Below are positions 51,484 through 63,441 of a stretch of 64,000 nt of DNA, piece after piece. The stretch is from NCBI GenBank assembly GCA_017642935.1, contig JAEPOK010000003.1:245182-309181 (forward strand). Reading direction: 5' to 3'. A program made the translations under genes and the position numbers. Positions within the stretch are counted from its first letter, which is position 1; each line of letters opens with the position of its first letter. This DNA is from Hyphomicrobiales bacterium (lineage in GTDB: Bacteria > Pseudomonadota > Alphaproteobacteria > Rhizobiales > MH13). The notes under the pieces were generated by a model that made no database searches, had not been told where the DNA came from, and was given only the letters and a program-made list of their open reading frames with translations.

Positions 51484-51966
51484 TCAGTCGCTGGTGGTAT
51501 CCGCCAACAACCACACCATTCGGTCGATGAACCACAGCTTTCCGCCGAGAGTCATCACCAGGCCAAGCAAAGTGGCCCACAGGTCCAACGTCCATAGGCC
51601 GTAGATCAGCGGCACAAGACCTACCCCCGCCACAACAGACAGGCCGATTCCCCAGCGCAGATGGTGCTCCGAGATGGGATTGGTCTTGCGAGCCAGGAAC
51701 ACCCGCTCGCCTAGCACGCCCTTGGATTCCCAGCGGTCCAACGTTTCGGGTTCCGGAAAGGCGCGCGGATTGATGAACGTCCAGACAATAATCGCGGCTA
51801 TCGGTAGCAGGCACCACCAACCGATCCAGAGGCGCGACCAAATGGCCAAAGCCAGCAAAGGCAAGATGATGAGGCGCGTCCAGAAGCTCCAAGGGTTGGC
51901 ATGGCGCGCCCAGGTGCGATCGTCCATACCCATCAACTGCTCAGCTTTGGCGAACAGATCAGCCAT
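51484..51966 (-). CDS. DUF6653-like membrane protein
   Basis: 160 residues with about four hydrophobic helices. The family mark is MDDRTWARHANPWSFWTR (about 14-31), followed by FINPRAFPEPETLDRWESKGVLGERVFL. ATG 51966 overlaps the last codons of the upstream ThiF/MoeB gene by 8 bp, so the two are co-translated. It is an inner-membrane protein of unknown function. Confidence 0.8.
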   Translation of the reverse strand: MADLFAKAEQLMGMDDRTWARHANPWSFWTRLIILPLLALAIWSRLWIGWWCLLPIAAIIVWTFINPRAFPEPETLDRWESKGVLGERVFLARKTNPISEHHLRWGIGLSVVAGVGLVPLIYGLWTLDLWATLLGLVMTLGGKLWFIDRMVWLLADTTSD

Positions 51967-52705
51967 AGGCGATCTCTTCAAAGCGCATCGTCAACGCGTT
52001 GACCAATAGCAGCCGGCCAAGCAGCGGCTCACCGGCACCGGTGATCAGCTTGATTGCTTCCATGGCCTGCATGGTGCCGAGCATGCCCGTCAGAGCGCCG
52101 ATCACGCCAACTTCCGCGCAGGTCGGCAAGGAACCGGGCGCCGGAGGGTTGGGAAAAAGATCGGCGAAGCGTGGATAAGGGTGGCCATCATCCCTGGTCC
52201 TGTGCGGTGCAAGGACCGTCAGCGACCCCTCCCAAACCGAGACTGCACCGGTGACAAGTGGAACACCAAGAATTTCACACGCGGCGGCAACATGGGCCCG
52301 GGTTTCAAAACTGTCCGATCCATCAACAACCACATCGGCGCCTTGCAACAGGTTGGATGCGTTGTCTGATGACAATCGCGTCTGATGTTTGATCAGCGCG
52401 ACGTGCGGGTTTACCGCCTGGAGGGCGTCGGCTGCGCTTTCCACCTTCGGATCACCCACTCGCGCCGTCGGATGGATGACCTGGCGTTGCAGATTGGAGA
52501 GCGCGATGCTGTCATCATCGATAAGGGTCAATGTCCCGACCCCTGCCGCCGCCAGATACAGCAGACAGGGTGCGCCAAGCCCCCCTGCCCCGATGACGGC
52601 GACATGGGCTGCCTTCAGTTTCTGCTGGCCCGGTCCGCCCACATCGCGGATCACCAGATGCCTGGCGTAGCGCTCGATCTCAGTTTGCGAGAGTGTTTCG
52701 TCCAT
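51959..52705 (-). CDS. ThiF/MoeB/HesA-family adenylyltransferase
   Basis: 248-residue E1-like enzyme. The ATP motif is VIGAGGLGAPCLLYLAAAG (about 36-54), followed by DDDSIALSNLQRQVIH and the Asp of DGSDSFETR. TCAEVGVIGALTGMLGTMQAMEAIKL is typical of MoeB. It activates the C-terminal glycine of a MoaD- or ThiS-type sulfur carrier. It lacks the rhodanese domain of the longer MoeBR proteins, and the usual CxxC zinc pairs are not evident. The cognate carrier is not in the window. Confidence 0.88.
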   Translation of the reverse strand: MDETLSQTEIERYARHLVIRDVGGPGQQKLKAAHVAVIGAGGLGAPCLLYLAAAGVGTLTLIDDDSIALSNLQRQVIHPTARVGDPKVESAADALQAVNPHVALIKHQTRLSSDNASNLLQGADVVVDGSDSFETRAHVAAACEILGVPLVTGAVSVWEGSLTVLAPHRTRDDGHPYPRFADLFPNPPAPGSLPTCAEVGVIGALTGMLGTMQAMEAIKLITGAGEPLLGRLLLVNALTMRFEEIAYG

Positions 52706-52781
52706 GGCCCGTCTTAACCCCCTACCGTTTTGCCGTCACCTCACGCTTGCCCCGGCGCGTCCGCACCGCTAGATCACCGCG

Positions 52782-53456
52782 ATGCCTTCTGTTGACGTTA
52801 AAATCTGCGGGTTGAGCGAGCCGGAAACGCTGGAAACAGCACTTGCCGCCGGCGCTGATATGGTCGGGTTCGTCAATTTCCAAAAAAGCCCTCGCCACGT
52901 CGAGCTTTCGCGAATGGAATCGCTTGCCACCATGGCGCGCGGACGGGCGCAGATCGTCATCCTGACTGTCAACGCAACAGACGCGCATTTGGGTGCACTC
53001 AACGAGGTCGTCAAACCAGACTGGTGGCAATTGCATGGCAGCGAGGAAGCGGCGCGGGTTGAAGCTATTCGCACGCAATTTGGTCGCCCGGTGATGAAAG
53101 CCGTCGGCATCGGATCGGCCGAGGACGTCGTTTCGGCCAACACCTTTGTCGGCGTTGCCGACAGGCTGCTGCTTGACGCCAAACCGCCGAAAGACGCGAC
53201 GCGTCCTGGGGGGCTCGGTGTGACATTCGACTGGGCTTTGCTGGATTCGGTTGACCGCTCGCAGCCCTTCATGCTTTCCGGTGGTCTGACGCCCGCGACA
53301 GTGGGCGATGCCATAAAGGCCACCGGCGCCAGTGGCGTCGACGTCTCTTCCGGCGTTGAAAGCGCGCCAGGCCACAAAGACGCCGCCCTAATTGAACAGT
53401 TTATCGCCGCCGCCAAAGCGGCCACACCCGATTTGACGATGAGGACCAGCGCTTGA
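52782..53456 (+). CDS. trpF: Phosphoribosylanthranilate isomerase
   Basis: 224 residues. The catalytic Cys is in [12 protein letters not shown] (about residue 9), and the Asp lies in GVTFDWALL. The barrel ends with [14 protein letters not shown] and [10 protein letters not shown]. It converts phosphoribosylanthranilate to CdRP in tryptophan synthesis. It is the first gene of the trpFB...A-accD-folC transcript. The TGA overlaps the trpB TTG start. Confidence 0.96.
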   Translation: MPSVDVKICGLSEPETLETALAAGADMVGFVNFQKSPRHVELSRMESLATMARGRAQIVILTVNATDAHLGALNEVVKPDWWQLHGSEEAARVEAIRTQFGRPVMKAVGIGSAEDVVSANTFVGVADRLLLDAKPPKDATRPGGLGVTFDWALLDSVDRSQPFMLSGGLTPATVGDAIKATGASGVDVSSGVESAPGHKDAALIEQFIAAAKAATPDLTMRTSA

Positions 53457-54691
53457 CCCCACCGACCGCGCAGCCCAACTCCTTCCGCACTGGACCCGAC
53501 GAGGCCGGCCATTTCGGTATCTTTGGCGGGCGCTTTGTCGCCGAAACGCTGATGCCTCTGATCCTCGACCTGGAGCAGGCCTATGAGGACGCCAAGGCGG
53601 ACCCGAATTTCCAAACAGAGCTGGATGGCCTCAACGCCACCTATGCCGGCCGACCGTCGCCGCTTTATTTCGCCGAGCGCCTGACCGAGGAGCTGGGCGG
53701 AGCAAAAATTTACTTCAAGCGCGACGAGTTGAACCACACCGGCAGCCACAAGATCAACAATTGCCTTGGCCAGATCCTGCTGGCCCGCCGCATGGGCAAA
53801 ACACGGATCATCGCCGAGACCGGTGCCGGGCAACATGGTGTGGCAACGGCCACCGTTTGCGCGCGCTTCGGGCTGAAATGCGTCGTCTATATGGGCGCCA
53901 CCGATGTGGAACGACAGGCACCCAATGTCTTTCGCATGAAGCTTCTGGGCGCCGAGGTCATCCCAGTGACCGCCGGCGCAGGTACGCTAAAGGACGCGAT
54001 GAATGAAGCGCTGCGCGATTGGGTCGCCACCGTTGATGAAACCTACTATTTGATCGGCACCGCCGCTGGCCCCCACCCCTACCCGATGCTGGTGCGCGAT
54101 TTTCAATCGGTGATCGGCAAGGAAACCCGCGGCCAGATGCTTGAGGTGGAAGGGCGTTTGCCGGATGCGGCGGTGGCCTGCGTTGGCGGTGGTTCGAACG
54201 CCATCGGGCTCTTCCACCCGTTCCTCGACGACACCGATGTTCAACTGATCGGCGTCGAAGCCGGTGGTCATGGCGTGGACGTTGAAAACGGCCATGCAGC
54301 ATCGCTCTCCGGAGGTCGCCCCGGCGTGCTCCACGGCAACCGAACCTTCCTGCTTCAGGATGAGGATGGTCAGATTTTGGAAGGCCACTCGATCTCAGCC
54401 GGGCTCGACTATCCTGGCATCGGGCCAGAGCATTCCTGGCTGAAAGACATTGGCCGGGTGGAGTATGTGCCGGTGACGGACAGCGAAGCGCTGGAAGCCT
54501 TTAAACTGCTGTCGCGTACCGAAGGCATCCTGCCAGCACTGGAGCCTGCCCATGCGCTCGCCCATGTCGCCAAAATCGCGCCGACCATGGGCAAGGATCA
54601 GATCCTGGTGATGAATCTCTGCGGGCGCGGCGACAAAGACGTGCACACCGTTGCGCAGGCATTGGAAGCCCAGGACACGGCGCGGCAGTAG
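53453..54691 (+). CDS. trpB: Tryptophan synthase beta chain
   Basis: 412 residues. The PLP Lys is in [15 protein letters not shown] (about 99-103), with [17 protein letters not shown] and the phosphate loop GGGSNAIG. It condenses indole with serine and forms a tetramer with TrpA. Translation begins at TTG 53453 within TTGA, overlapping the trpF stop; no other start precedes the conserved N-terminus. Its partner trpA lies two genes downstream rather than next to it. Confidence 0.97.
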   Translation: MTPPTAQPNSFRTGPDEAGHFGIFGGRFVAETLMPLILDLEQAYEDAKADPNFQTELDGLNATYAGRPSPLYFAERLTEELGGAKIYFKRDELNHTGSHKINNCLGQILLARRMGKTRIIAETGAGQHGVATATVCARFGLKCVVYMGATDVERQAPNVFRMKLLGAEVIPVTAGAGTLKDAMNEALRDWVATVDETYYLIGTAAGPHPYPMLVRDFQSVIGKETRGQMLEVEGRLPDAAVACVGGGSNAIGLFHPFLDDTDVQLIGVEAGGHGVDVENGHAASLSGGRPGVLHGNRTFLLQDEDGQILEGHSISAGLDYPGIGPEHSWLKDIGRVEYVPVTDSEALEAFKLLSRTEGILPALEPAHALAHVAKIAPTMGKDQILVMNLCGRGDKDVHTVAQALEAQDTARQ

Positions 54692-54700
54692 GCCTTCGGC

Positions 54701-55117
54701 ATGACCATCACGATCTACCACAACCCAAAATGCGGCACCTCGCGCAACACGCTGGCAATGATCCACGCGTCGGGCGAAGAGCCAGAGGTGATCGAGTATC
54801 TGAAAAACCCACCGAGCCGCGACACGCTTGTCAGCCTCATCCAGGCGACTGGACTTTCGGTTCGTGAGGTCCTGCGCAAAAAGGGCACGCCCTATGAGGA
54901 GCTCGGGCTCGATGATCCGGACCTCACCGATGACCAGTTGTTGGATGCGATGGTCGCGCATCCGATTTTGATGAACCGACCTATCGTCGTGACACCGCTT
55001 GGCGCGGTGCTCGCCCGCCCATCGGAAAAAGTCTTGGAGGTTCTGCCGAACGCGCAGGCCGTTGGAACGTTCACCAAAGAAGATGGTGAAACGATCTCCA
55101 AGAAAGGCTATTCATGA
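54701..55117 (+). CDS. arsC: Arsenate reductase, glutaredoxin-dependent (ArsC)
   Basis: 138 residues. The catalytic Cys is in YHNPKCGTSRNTLAMI (residue 12), and the Arg triad is completed in NRPIVVTPLGAVLARPSE. It reduces arsenate to arsenite with glutathione and glutaredoxin. It lies 9 bp after trpB and overlaps the next gene by 4 bp (ATGA), an insertion into the trp operon. No arsenite exporter is near. Confidence 0.92.
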   Translation: MTITIYHNPKCGTSRNTLAMIHASGEEPEVIEYLKNPPSRDTLVSLIQATGLSVREVLRKKGTPYEELGLDDPDLTDDQLLDAMVAHPILMNRPIVVTPLGAVLARPSEKVLEVLPNAQAVGTFTKEDGETISKKGYS

Positions 55118-55827
55118 CCGACTATTCTGACCTCAATGCCCTGTTCATCAACACGACGCTGAAAAGCACAAACCAGGGCGATAGCCACACCGAAAAACTG
55201 ATGCGCAATTCCATGGCGATCATGGAGAAGGCCGGCGTCGGCGTCTCCATGATCCGCGCCGCCGACCATGCCATCGCCTTCGGCATCTATCCCGACATGC
55301 GCGAGCATGGCGCCGACCATGATGACTGGCCAGACCATATCTGGCCAAAGGTGTGCGAGGCGGACATCCTGGTGATTGGAACGCCACTTTGGCTGGGGGA
55401 AGAATCCTCGATCTGCCGGGTGATCATCGAGCGGCTCTACGCCCATTCGGGCCAGCAGAACGACAAGGGCCAGGGCATTTTTTACGGCAAAACAGGCGGT
55501 TGCATCATCACCGGCAATGAGGATGGAGTGAAGCACGCTGCGATGACTTTGCTCTACGCCATGCAGCATGTCGGCTACACCATTCCGCCGCAGGCCGATT
55601 GCGGTTGGATTGGCGAAGTTGGCCCGGGCGCCTCTTACGGCGATGATGGCGCGGGCTATGACAATGATTTCACGAAGAAAAACACAACCTTTATGACCTG
55701 GAACCTGATCCATATGGCGCGGATGCTGAAAGATGCCGGCGGCATCCCGGCGCACGGCAATCAGGTTCCCCAATGGAATGATGGCGAGCGGTTTGGCCAT
55801 CCCGACTTATCAGAAAGCTCTGTATGA
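55114..55827 (+). CDS. Flavodoxin-fold NAD(P)H-dependent FMN oxidoreductase
   Basis: 237 residues. The FMN phosphate loop is [40 protein letters not shown] and [22 protein letters not shown] resemble multimeric flavodoxin WrbA/NADPH:FMN reductases. It overlaps arsC by 4 bp and trpA by 4 bp, so arsC, this gene and trpA form one tightly coupled run. It could supply reducing power for arsenical or quinone detoxification; no substrate can be named. Confidence 0.87.
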   Translation: MTDYSDLNALFINTTLKSTNQGDSHTEKLMRNSMAIMEKAGVGVSMIRAADHAIAFGIYPDMREHGADHDDWPDHIWPKVCEADILVIGTPLWLGEESSICRVIIERLYAHSGQQNDKGQGIFYGKTGGCIITGNEDGVKHAAMTLLYAMQHVGYTIPPQADCGWIGEVGPGASYGDDGAGYDNDFTKKNTTFMTWNLIHMARMLKDAGGIPAHGNQVPQWNDGERFGHPDLSESSV

Positions 55828-56657
55828 CAACGCGTATCGAAAGCCGGTTTGCCGCCCTCAAGGCCGAAGGCCGCCCGGCGCTCATGACCTATGTGATGGG
55901 CGGTGACCCGGACCTTGAAACCTCGCTGGGGATCATGAAGGCGCTCTCCACCTGGGGCGCCGACCTCATCGAACTCGGCATGCCGTTTTCTGACCCCATG
56001 GCCGATGGCCCCTCAATCCAAGCGGCGGCGCGACGCTCGTTGCACGGCGGCCAAACCTTGGCCAAGACGCTGAAGCTGGTCGAGCAATTTCGCGAGGTCG
56101 ATCAGGAAACGCCGATTATTTTGATGGGCTACTACAATCCCATCTACATCTATGGTGTGGAGGCGTTTTTGACGGAGGCCCTGCGGGTCGGCGTGGATGG
56201 GCTGATCGTGGTCGATCTGCCGCCAGAAACCGACGACGAGCTATGCCTGCCGGCGCTTGAGGCGGGCCTCAACTTTGTGCGCCTTGCCACCCCGACGACC
56301 GACGATAGACGACTGCCAGCGGTTTTGAAGAACACGTCGGGCTTCGTCTATTACGTAGCCATTAAAGGTATCACCGGGACGGCAAGCGCCGATCCGGCGC
56401 AGGTTGAAACCGCCGTCACCCGTATCAAGGGTCACACCGATCTGCCTGTTGCCGTTGGTTTCGGCATCAAAACACCCGACGATGCGGCGCGCATTGGCGC
56501 GGTGGCCGACGGTGTGGTTGTTGGATCGGCATTGGTGGATGCCGTCGCCGGAAGCCTTGATGAGGATGGCAAGGCCACCGATATGACGATAAAAGCGGTG
56601 ACGGAAATGACCGCGCAACTGGCTGGCGGCGTGCGCCGCGCAGCGAAAACGGCCTAG
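55824..56657 (+). CDS. trpA: Tryptophan synthase alpha chain
   Basis: 277 residues. The catalytic Glu is in [21 protein letters not shown] (about residue 50), with the Asp in [23 protein letters not shown] and [10 protein letters not shown] complete the barrel. It cleaves indole-3-glycerol phosphate and channels indole to TrpB. The ATG overlaps the upstream stop (ATGA at 55824). Separated from trpB by two unrelated genes. Confidence 0.97.
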   Translation: MTTRIESRFAALKAEGRPALMTYVMGGDPDLETSLGIMKALSTWGADLIELGMPFSDPMADGPSIQAAARRSLHGGQTLAKTLKLVEQFREVDQETPIILMGYYNPIYIYGVEAFLTEALRVGVDGLIVVDLPPETDDELCLPALEAGLNFVRLATPTTDDRRLPAVLKNTSGFVYYVAIKGITGTASADPAQVETAVTRIKGHTDLPVAVGFGIKTPDDAARIGAVADGVVVGSALVDAVAGSLDEDGKATDMTIKAVTEMTAQLAGGVRRAAKTA

Positions 56658-56696
56658 TACCCAAGCGGTCTAAGCCCTTTTAGGAGACCTCTCCCC

Positions 56697-57674
56697 GTGA
56701 ACTGGATCGACAATGTCGTGCGGCCAAAGATCCGCACCCTGTTTGCCTCTTCGAGCCAAACGCCGGAAAATCTTTGGATCAAGTGTCCGGAAACGGGTGA
56801 GATGGTGTTCCACCGCGACCTTGAGAACAATGATTGGGTCGTGCCGAACTCCGGTCACCACATGCGCATGCCGATCCGCCGTCGCTTGGAACGGCTGTTC
56901 GATGAGGCGCAGTTCGAGCTGATCGAAACGCCGGATGTGGCCGCTGATCCGTTGAAGTTTCGTGATGAGCGCAAATACACCGACCGCATCCGCGATGCGC
57001 GCGGCAAGACCAATGAGCAGGATGCCTTTCTGGTGGCGGCTGGCACCATTCACGCTCAGCCTGTGGTGGTCGCGGCGCAGAACTTTGCCTTTATGGGCGG
57101 TTCGCTCGGCATGGCCGCAGGCGAAGCGTTCATCAAGGCCGCCGAAGTCGCGGTCGAGCGCGGCCGTCCTCTGATCCTGTTTGCCGCGTCTGGCGGAGCG
57201 CGCATGCAAGAGGGCATTCTCTCGCTCATGCAGCTGCCGCGCACGACCGTTGCCGTGCAGCGCGTCAAGGAAGCGGGCCTGCCCTATATCGTGGTGCTCA
57301 CCAATCCCACCACCGGCGGTGTTACGGCATCTTACGCCATGCTGGGCGACATCCATATCGCCGAGCCGGGCGCGCTGATTGGTTTCGCTGGCCCCCGCGT
57401 GATTGAGCAGACCATCCGGGAAAAACTGCCCGAAGGATTCCAACGTTCGGAATATCTCCTGGAGCATGGCATGCTCGATATGGTGGTGACCCGCCAGGAG
57501 ATGCGCGACACGCTGGCTCGTTTGGTTGATCTCTTCATGAACCCTGTATCGTTGCCAGCACTGGCGGCGCCCGAAGAACCAGTCGAAGACGCCGTACCCG
57601 CCGATGAGCCGGCTTCTCCTGAGGCTCCCGCAATGACGGACGGCGAACCGCAGCGCGAAGCTCAGCCTGCATGA
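56697..57674 (+). CDS. accD: Acetyl-CoA carboxylase carboxyltransferase subunit beta
   Basis: 325 residues of the crotonase-like carboxyltransferase fold ([45 protein letters not shown]). The usual N-terminal four-Cys zinc ribbon is absent: only one Cys remains in [14 protein letters not shown], as in other Hyphomicrobiales. The last 45 residues are an acidic Pro/Ala-rich tail. It forms malonyl-CoA with AccA. Translation begins at GTG 56697 behind AGGAGACC. Confidence 0.96.
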   Translation: MNWIDNVVRPKIRTLFASSSQTPENLWIKCPETGEMVFHRDLENNDWVVPNSGHHMRMPIRRRLERLFDEAQFELIETPDVAADPLKFRDERKYTDRIRDARGKTNEQDAFLVAAGTIHAQPVVVAAQNFAFMGGSLGMAAGEAFIKAAEVAVERGRPLILFAASGGARMQEGILSLMQLPRTTVAVQRVKEAGLPYIVVLTNPTTGGVTASYAMLGDIHIAEPGALIGFAGPRVIEQTIREKLPEGFQRSEYLLEHGMLDMVVTRQEMRDTLARLVDLFMNPVSLPALAAPEEPVEDAVPADEPASPEAPAMTDGEPQREAQPA

Positions 57675-57696
57675 TCGGCAGACAAGGAACCAACTG

Positions 57697-59052
57697 GTGA
57701 ACGATCCGGTTATGCCCAACACGGGCGGGCAAACGTCGACCGAAAAGGTCGATGTGCTCGACCTGCTGCACCGTTTCACGACGCTGCACCCGCGCGCCTG
57801 GGACCTAGGTCTGGAGCGGCTTGCCCGTCTCCTGAACGATCTGGGCAACCCGCATCTGCGTTTGCCGCCGGTGGTGCATGTGGCAGGTACCAACGGCAAA
57901 GGCTCCACAATCGCCTTCATGCGCGCGATGCTGGAAGCCGACGCCCGCAGCGCCCACGTCTACACCTCGCCCCATCTGGTGCGTTTCAATGAGCGGATCC
58001 GCATCGGCGCGCCTGGCGACGGCCAGTTCGTATCGGATGCAGCGCTGACTGAGACTCTGCTGCGCTGCGAACGGGTGAATGCCGGTCAGCCGATCACGTT
58101 CTTTGAAGCGACGACGGCAGCTGCCATGGCGCTGTTTGCGCAGCATCCGGCGGATGCGACTCTGCTTGAAGTCGGTCTAGGCGGACGGCTTGATGCGACC
58201 AACGTGGTTGAAACGCCGCACATCTGCGTCATCACGCCGATCTCCATGGATCATATGAGCTTCCTTGGTGACACGCTGGAAAAGATCGCCGCAGAAAAGG
58301 CTGGCATCTTGAAGCGAGACGTCACGGCCGTGATCGGCCCGCAGGAACCAGCCGCACTTGAGGTTATCCGGGCCGCCTCGCAACGGGTCGGCGCACCGCT
58401 TGTTGTCCATGGCCAAGATTACATGGCCTATGAGGAGCATGGGCGTCTGGTGTATCAAGACGCGTTCGGATTGCTCGATTTGCCGCTGCCGCGCCTGCCA
58501 GGACGCCATCAGATCATCAATGCAGGGCTGGCGCTCGCGGCCATGCGGCACAGCCAGTTCGAGCTTCCTGACCAGGCCTTTGAAACGGCGATGAGCACCG
58601 TAACCTGGCCGGCGCGTTTGCAGAAGCTCACCGGTGATCTGGCGGCGCTTGCCCCCTCATGCGATGTCTGGCTCGATGGCGGACACAATGCTGGTGGTGG
58701 CCAGGCGCTGGCAGAGGCGATGGCTGATCTGGAAGATCGCGTGCCACGCCCACTTTTTCTCGTGGCAGGCATGCTGCGCACCAAAGATGCCTCCAGCTTT
58801 TTTGAACCATTCGGCGGGTTGGCGCGGCAGGTGATCGCCATTCCGATCCCTGGGCACGAAAAGAGCTATGACACGGTAAGCCTTGCCTCGTCGGCTGCGG
58901 AAGGCGGCACTTTCGCCGCGATCAGCCCGAGCCTGGAAGATGCATTGCAGGAGATCGAATCCGCCTCAGACGAGCCTTGTCGTGTGCTGATCTGCGGCTC
59001 ACTCTATCTGGCCGGTTACGCGCTGAAGGCGGATGGTTCGGAGCCTGTTTGA
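57697..59052 (+). CDS. folC: Dihydrofolate synthase / folylpolyglutamate synthase
   Basis: 451 residues of the Mur-ligase-like family. The P-loop is VHVAGTNGKGSTIAFMRAM (about 63-81), followed by YTSPHLVRFNERIRI, LLEVGLGGRLDATNV and the carbamylated-Lys region ITPISMDHMSFLGDTLEKIAAEKAGIL. WLDGGHNAGG near the C-terminus is also diagnostic. It adds glutamate to dihydropteroate and folates. GTG 57697 follows AAGGA. It is the last gene of this operon. Confidence 0.96.
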   Translation: MNDPVMPNTGGQTSTEKVDVLDLLHRFTTLHPRAWDLGLERLARLLNDLGNPHLRLPPVVHVAGTNGKGSTIAFMRAMLEADARSAHVYTSPHLVRFNERIRIGAPGDGQFVSDAALTETLLRCERVNAGQPITFFEATTAAAMALFAQHPADATLLEVGLGGRLDATNVVETPHICVITPISMDHMSFLGDTLEKIAAEKAGILKRDVTAVIGPQEPAALEVIRAASQRVGAPLVVHGQDYMAYEEHGRLVYQDAFGLLDLPLPRLPGRHQIINAGLALAAMRHSQFELPDQAFETAMSTVTWPARLQKLTGDLAALAPSCDVWLDGGHNAGGGQALAEAMADLEDRVPRPLFLVAGMLRTKDASSFFEPFGGLARQVIAIPIPGHEKSYDTVSLASSAAEGGTFAAISPSLEDALQEIESASDEPCRVLICGSLYLAGYALKADGSEPV

Positions 59053-59149
59053 CTCCACTCGGGCGTTGTCCCTAGCCTGACCCGGGATCGCAGCCAAGCG
59101 CAGTTGTTCACGGCGATCAAGGACAGCTTTTGGCTTCCGGGACGACGTT

Positions 59150-60191
<1,042 letters not shown>

Positions 60192-60211
<20 letters not shown>

Positions 60212-60878
60212 AATGCGCCGGTGGTATCACACCGCTGATGCGCTCCTCCAGAAGCGGCGCAAAGGACGGGCGTGATTTCACCCGTGCGTACCAAAGCTTG
60301 GCCGACTCGCGGTCTTTCCAGGCGACCTCACCAAGATAATCCAGCGACGACAGCGCGGCGGCAAAGGCAAGATCGGCCAGTGTCAAACGTTCGCCTGCCA
60401 GCCAATCGCGGCTAGCCAAGACATGGCCGAGATAGTCCAGATGCCAACCCAGATTGTCCCGGGCAATGCGCATGGCGGCGGTGTCCGGCGGCCCACCGCC
60501 AAGATCGGCGGGAATGCCCCGTTTCTGCGCCTTTTCATGGACAAGAACGCCGGTGACATCATGCTCCATGAGCACCAGGGCCCAATCCATGAGACGGCGA
60601 ACCTCGGCGCGGGCGGCGATGTCAGCTGGCATATAGGGTGCGCCACGATCCTCGCGTGCCTCGGTCAGATAGCCGGTGATCGGACCGGCACCAACAACCA
60701 CCAAATCCTCATCTGTCTTCAACACTGGGACGGTGGCAGCCGGATTGAGCGTTAGAAACGCGCGCCGCCGCTCCCACACCTTTTCCTGTTCCAAATGCAC
60801 CGCTTCTGCGAACTCGGCCAGAACCAAACGCACAAAGCGCGAAGATGCATCCAGCGGTAGGTGGTAAAGCGTCGTCAT
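60192..60878 (-). CDS. Glutathione S-transferase family protein
   Basis: 228 residues. The thioredoxin-like N-terminal domain ([22 protein letters not shown]) has Ser residues at the usual active-site position and the cis-Pro in [25 protein letters not shown]. The helical C-terminal domain has [27 protein letters not shown] 60878 fits the domain start. The 3' end overlaps queG by 20 bp. It is often found with queG in Hyphomicrobiales; the substrate is unknown. Confidence 0.92.
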
Positions 60879-61093
60879 GATGCCGTCATGGTTGCAATGG
60901 ATGGGAAACACGTCAAAAGGAGCCCGAGCGGGTCTGACGAGACCTGATGGCCAAACCAAGGCGCTTGTTGAATCAGGTGTGCATCGTATAGGCACGGCGC
61001 AGTGCCGTCTCAAGTCGAGCAGCGTTTTCTTTCTGCCTCCTGTTTAACAGGCAGCGCCCACCGATGGCGGTGTGTTTCTTATCTGGACTTTTC

Positions 61094-61900
61094 ATGACCC
61101 TTGAGACGTTTTTCCAAGCCCTTTTCCTCGGCCTGTTGGAAGGGCTGACGGAGTTCATTCCCGTCTCCTCGACCGGTCATATTCTGCTAGCTGGCCACTT
61201 CCTGGGGTTCGAGAATGAAGGGCGCCTATTCGAGGTTCTGATCCAACTTGGCGCGATCCTTGCCGTGTTCTCGATCTACACCGCCAAGCTCCTGCAGATC
61301 GCTGCTGAACTGCCGACAAACCCGAGGGCGCGACGCTTCGTGGCCGGTATCGTTTTGGCGTTCTTGCCTGCGGCCGTGGTCGGCGCAACCTTCCATGAGC
61401 TGATCAAAACGGTGCTTTTCGAGACCCCTGCCCTCGTCTGCACGACGCTGATCATCGGCGGCATCATTTTGCTCATCGTTGATCGCATGGACTTGCAGCC
61501 ACGCTACACCGATGTGATGGACTATCCGCTGTCGCTCTGCCTGAAGATCGGTCTGTTTCAGGTTTTGGCCTTGATTCCAGGCGTGTCGCGATCGGGGGCG
61601 ACGATTGTCGGCTCGCTGCTCATGGGCACGGACAAACGCTCAGCCGCCGAGTTCACGTTTTTTCTCGCCATGCCGACCATGGCCGGCGCGTTCGCTTTCG
61701 ATCTCTTTCAAAACCGCGACATCGTTACAAGCGAGGGATTAGCGGTTGTGGCCGTCGGGTTCGTCGCCGCTTTTGTGATGGCGGTGATCGTGGTGCGGTG
61801 GGTGCTCGACTATGTCAGCCAGCACGGCTTTGCGCTTTTTGCCTGGTGGCGAATCATAGTCGGATCGCTTGGTTTCTTGGGGCTGGCGCTGCTCGGGTAG
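61094..61900 (+). CDS. uppP: Undecaprenyl-diphosphatase (UppP/BacA)
   Basis: 268-residue integral membrane phosphatase. The catalytic motifs are [18 protein letters not shown] (about 15-32) and [17 protein letters not shown] (about 160-176), with about eight helices. It recycles the lipid carrier for peptidoglycan and confers bacitracin tolerance. ATG 61094 starts the conserved N-terminus; the frame extends ten codons further upstream. Confidence 0.96.
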   Translation: MTLETFFQALFLGLLEGLTEFIPVSSTGHILLAGHFLGFENEGRLFEVLIQLGAILAVFSIYTAKLLQIAAELPTNPRARRFVAGIVLAFLPAAVVGATFHELIKTVLFETPALVCTTLIIGGIILLIVDRMDLQPRYTDVMDYPLSLCLKIGLFQVLALIPGVSRSGATIVGSLLMGTDKRSAAEFTFFLAMPTMAGAFAFDLFQNRDIVTSEGLAVVAVGFVAAFVMAVIVVRWVLDYVSQHGFALFAWWRIIVGSLGFLGLALLG

Positions 61901-61917
61901 CGATCGTTACTCGTGTC

Positions 61918-61945
61918 ATCCCGGACGGCAAAGCCGATCCGGGAT
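61918..61945. terminator. Bidirectional terminator palindrome
   Basis: ATCCCGGA / TCCGGGAT stem with a 12-nt loop that itself contains CGGC-aaa-GCCG. It lies between convergent uppP and the NDUFA9-like gene and shares its arm sequence with the element at 44806-44844. Confidence 0.6.
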
Positions 61946-61965
61946 CTGCGACCGTCGTGTCTCAG

Positions 61966-62955
61966 TCAGGGCTTCGCACCCAGCGCCGCATACTGCCCAT
62001 GCTTGCGGTAGCGCCAGAGATAGGTCGGAATGATCGCATCAATCGCCGCCGGGTTAAGTCCAAGGCCGGTCAGCGTGCGGCCTTCTTTGTCGGCTTGATC
62101 CGACACCACATTGTCGGTCGCGAGCATCTTCACCTGATCGACGGTCAAGACCGGGTTTGGCATGATTTCAAAAACCTTGGCCTGCAGTTCGGCAACGCGT
62201 TCCGGCATGGCGATGATTGGGCGTTTGCGGTCGATGACTTTGAGCATGCGCTCCATCAGGCCTTCAAACGTATCGACCTCCGGTCCGCCAAGTTCATAGG
62301 TCGCACCCGGCGTTGCGCCGCCATCGACGGCAAGGGCCACAGCGTCGGCGACATCCCCAACATAGACCGGCTGGAAACGCGTTTGCGGGCCAACCACCGG
62401 CAAAATCGGAGAGAAGCGTGCAATGTTGGCAAACCGGTTGAAGAACTCATCCTCCGGACCGAACACGATCGATGGGCGCATGATGATCGCTTCGGGGATG
62501 GCGGCGCGGACCGCCTTTTCGCCCAGCGCTTTGGAGCGGGCGTATTGAGCTTCGGACTCTTCGTCGGCCCCGATCGCAGAGACGTGCACTAAGTTGGTGA
62601 TGCCAGCCTTTTTGCAAGCCTGCGCGATCAACCCAGGGCCTTCGGCCTGGACTTTCGCAAAGCTTTGCTTGCCGCTTTCGTGCAGAATGCCGACCAGATT
62701 CACGACCGCGTCGGCACCATCAACGGCGCGATCCACCGACCAGCTGTAACGAAGATTAGCCTGGATCGCGTGCACTTGACCAACCGCACCCATCGGCTGG
62801 GTGTGACCGGCAAGATCAGGGCGGCGCACCGCCACGCGCACGCGGTAGCCGCGTTTGGCCAGCTCGCGCACGATGTAGCGTCCGAGAAAACCAGAGCCGC
62901 CAAACACGGTAACGAGTTTGCCGTTCAGCCCTGCATTGCCGGGGGTGTCAGCCAT
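61966..62955 (-). CDS. NDUFA9-like NAD(P)-binding protein (complex I-associated SDR)
   Basis: 329 residues of atypical SDR type. The cofactor motif is VTVFGGSGFLGRYIVRELAKRGY (about 15-37), followed by VVNLVGILHESGKQSF, HVSAIGADEESEAQYARSKALGE and IMRPSIVFGPEDEFFNRFA. These match bacterial homologues of the mitochondrial complex I subunit NDUFA9. It probably binds NADPH and helps complex I assembly or quinone metabolism. ATG 62955 is chosen; the frame runs to 63105 without a good start. Confidence 0.92.
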   Translation of the reverse strand: MADTPGNAGLNGKLVTVFGGSGFLGRYIVRELAKRGYRVRVAVRRPDLAGHTQPMGAVGQVHAIQANLRYSWSVDRAVDGADAVVNLVGILHESGKQSFAKVQAEGPGLIAQACKKAGITNLVHVSAIGADEESEAQYARSKALGEKAVRAAIPEAIIMRPSIVFGPEDEFFNRFANIARFSPILPVVGPQTRFQPVYVGDVADAVALAVDGGATPGATYELGGPEVDTFEGLMERMLKVIDRKRPIIAMPERVAELQAKVFEIMPNPVLTVDQVKMLATDNVVSDQADKEGRTLTGLGLNPAAIDAIIPTYLWRYRKHGQYAALGAKP

Positions 62956-63126
62956 GACGCAAAATGTCCTTTGTGGGTCGCCTTTGGCGGTGATGTAGCC
63001 TGCGCTGCGGGCCATGCGCAAGCAGGTGATTGGTCTCACGCCCAAGCTGCGCACCAATCCTTTCGAAGGGGCCGTTGACAGGACCGCGCGCCAGCCGTAA
63101 TGCAACGCCCTCGACCCTAACCACCG

Positions 63127-63213
<87 letters not shown>

Positions 63214-63441
63214 CTTTTCAAATCAAGGGCCTTTTGACCCCCTAACGCTTTGAAAGGCAACGACAAAGTTGCGGTTCTAGCACCCTCATTACGGGTGTAG
63301 GCGAGGGGTTCGGTGAAGACCATTTTAAGCACTGCTCGACGTAGGGCGATATGGCCTGTATCCCAGAGTGTCCGTCGTCAGGGTTTTTGGGAGCGATGGT
63401 TGCTCAGCTTAAGCGAGAGATCAGCTCATCTGTTTTTGATG
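63214..63441. other. Gap between tRNA-Leu and transposase remnant
   Basis: No gene is supported here. It contains a small inverted repeat, CAACgacaaaGTTG (63260-63273), and one end of the insertion sequence must lie somewhere in it. A terminal repeat cannot be fixed because the other end is outside the window. T-rich GTTTTTGGG and CTGTTTTTGATG stretches occur near 63381 and 63430. Confidence 0.5.

Noticed and set aside
56670..57920. 416-residue minus-strand frame
   Set aside because: It is antisense to accD and the start of folC, both unmistakable.
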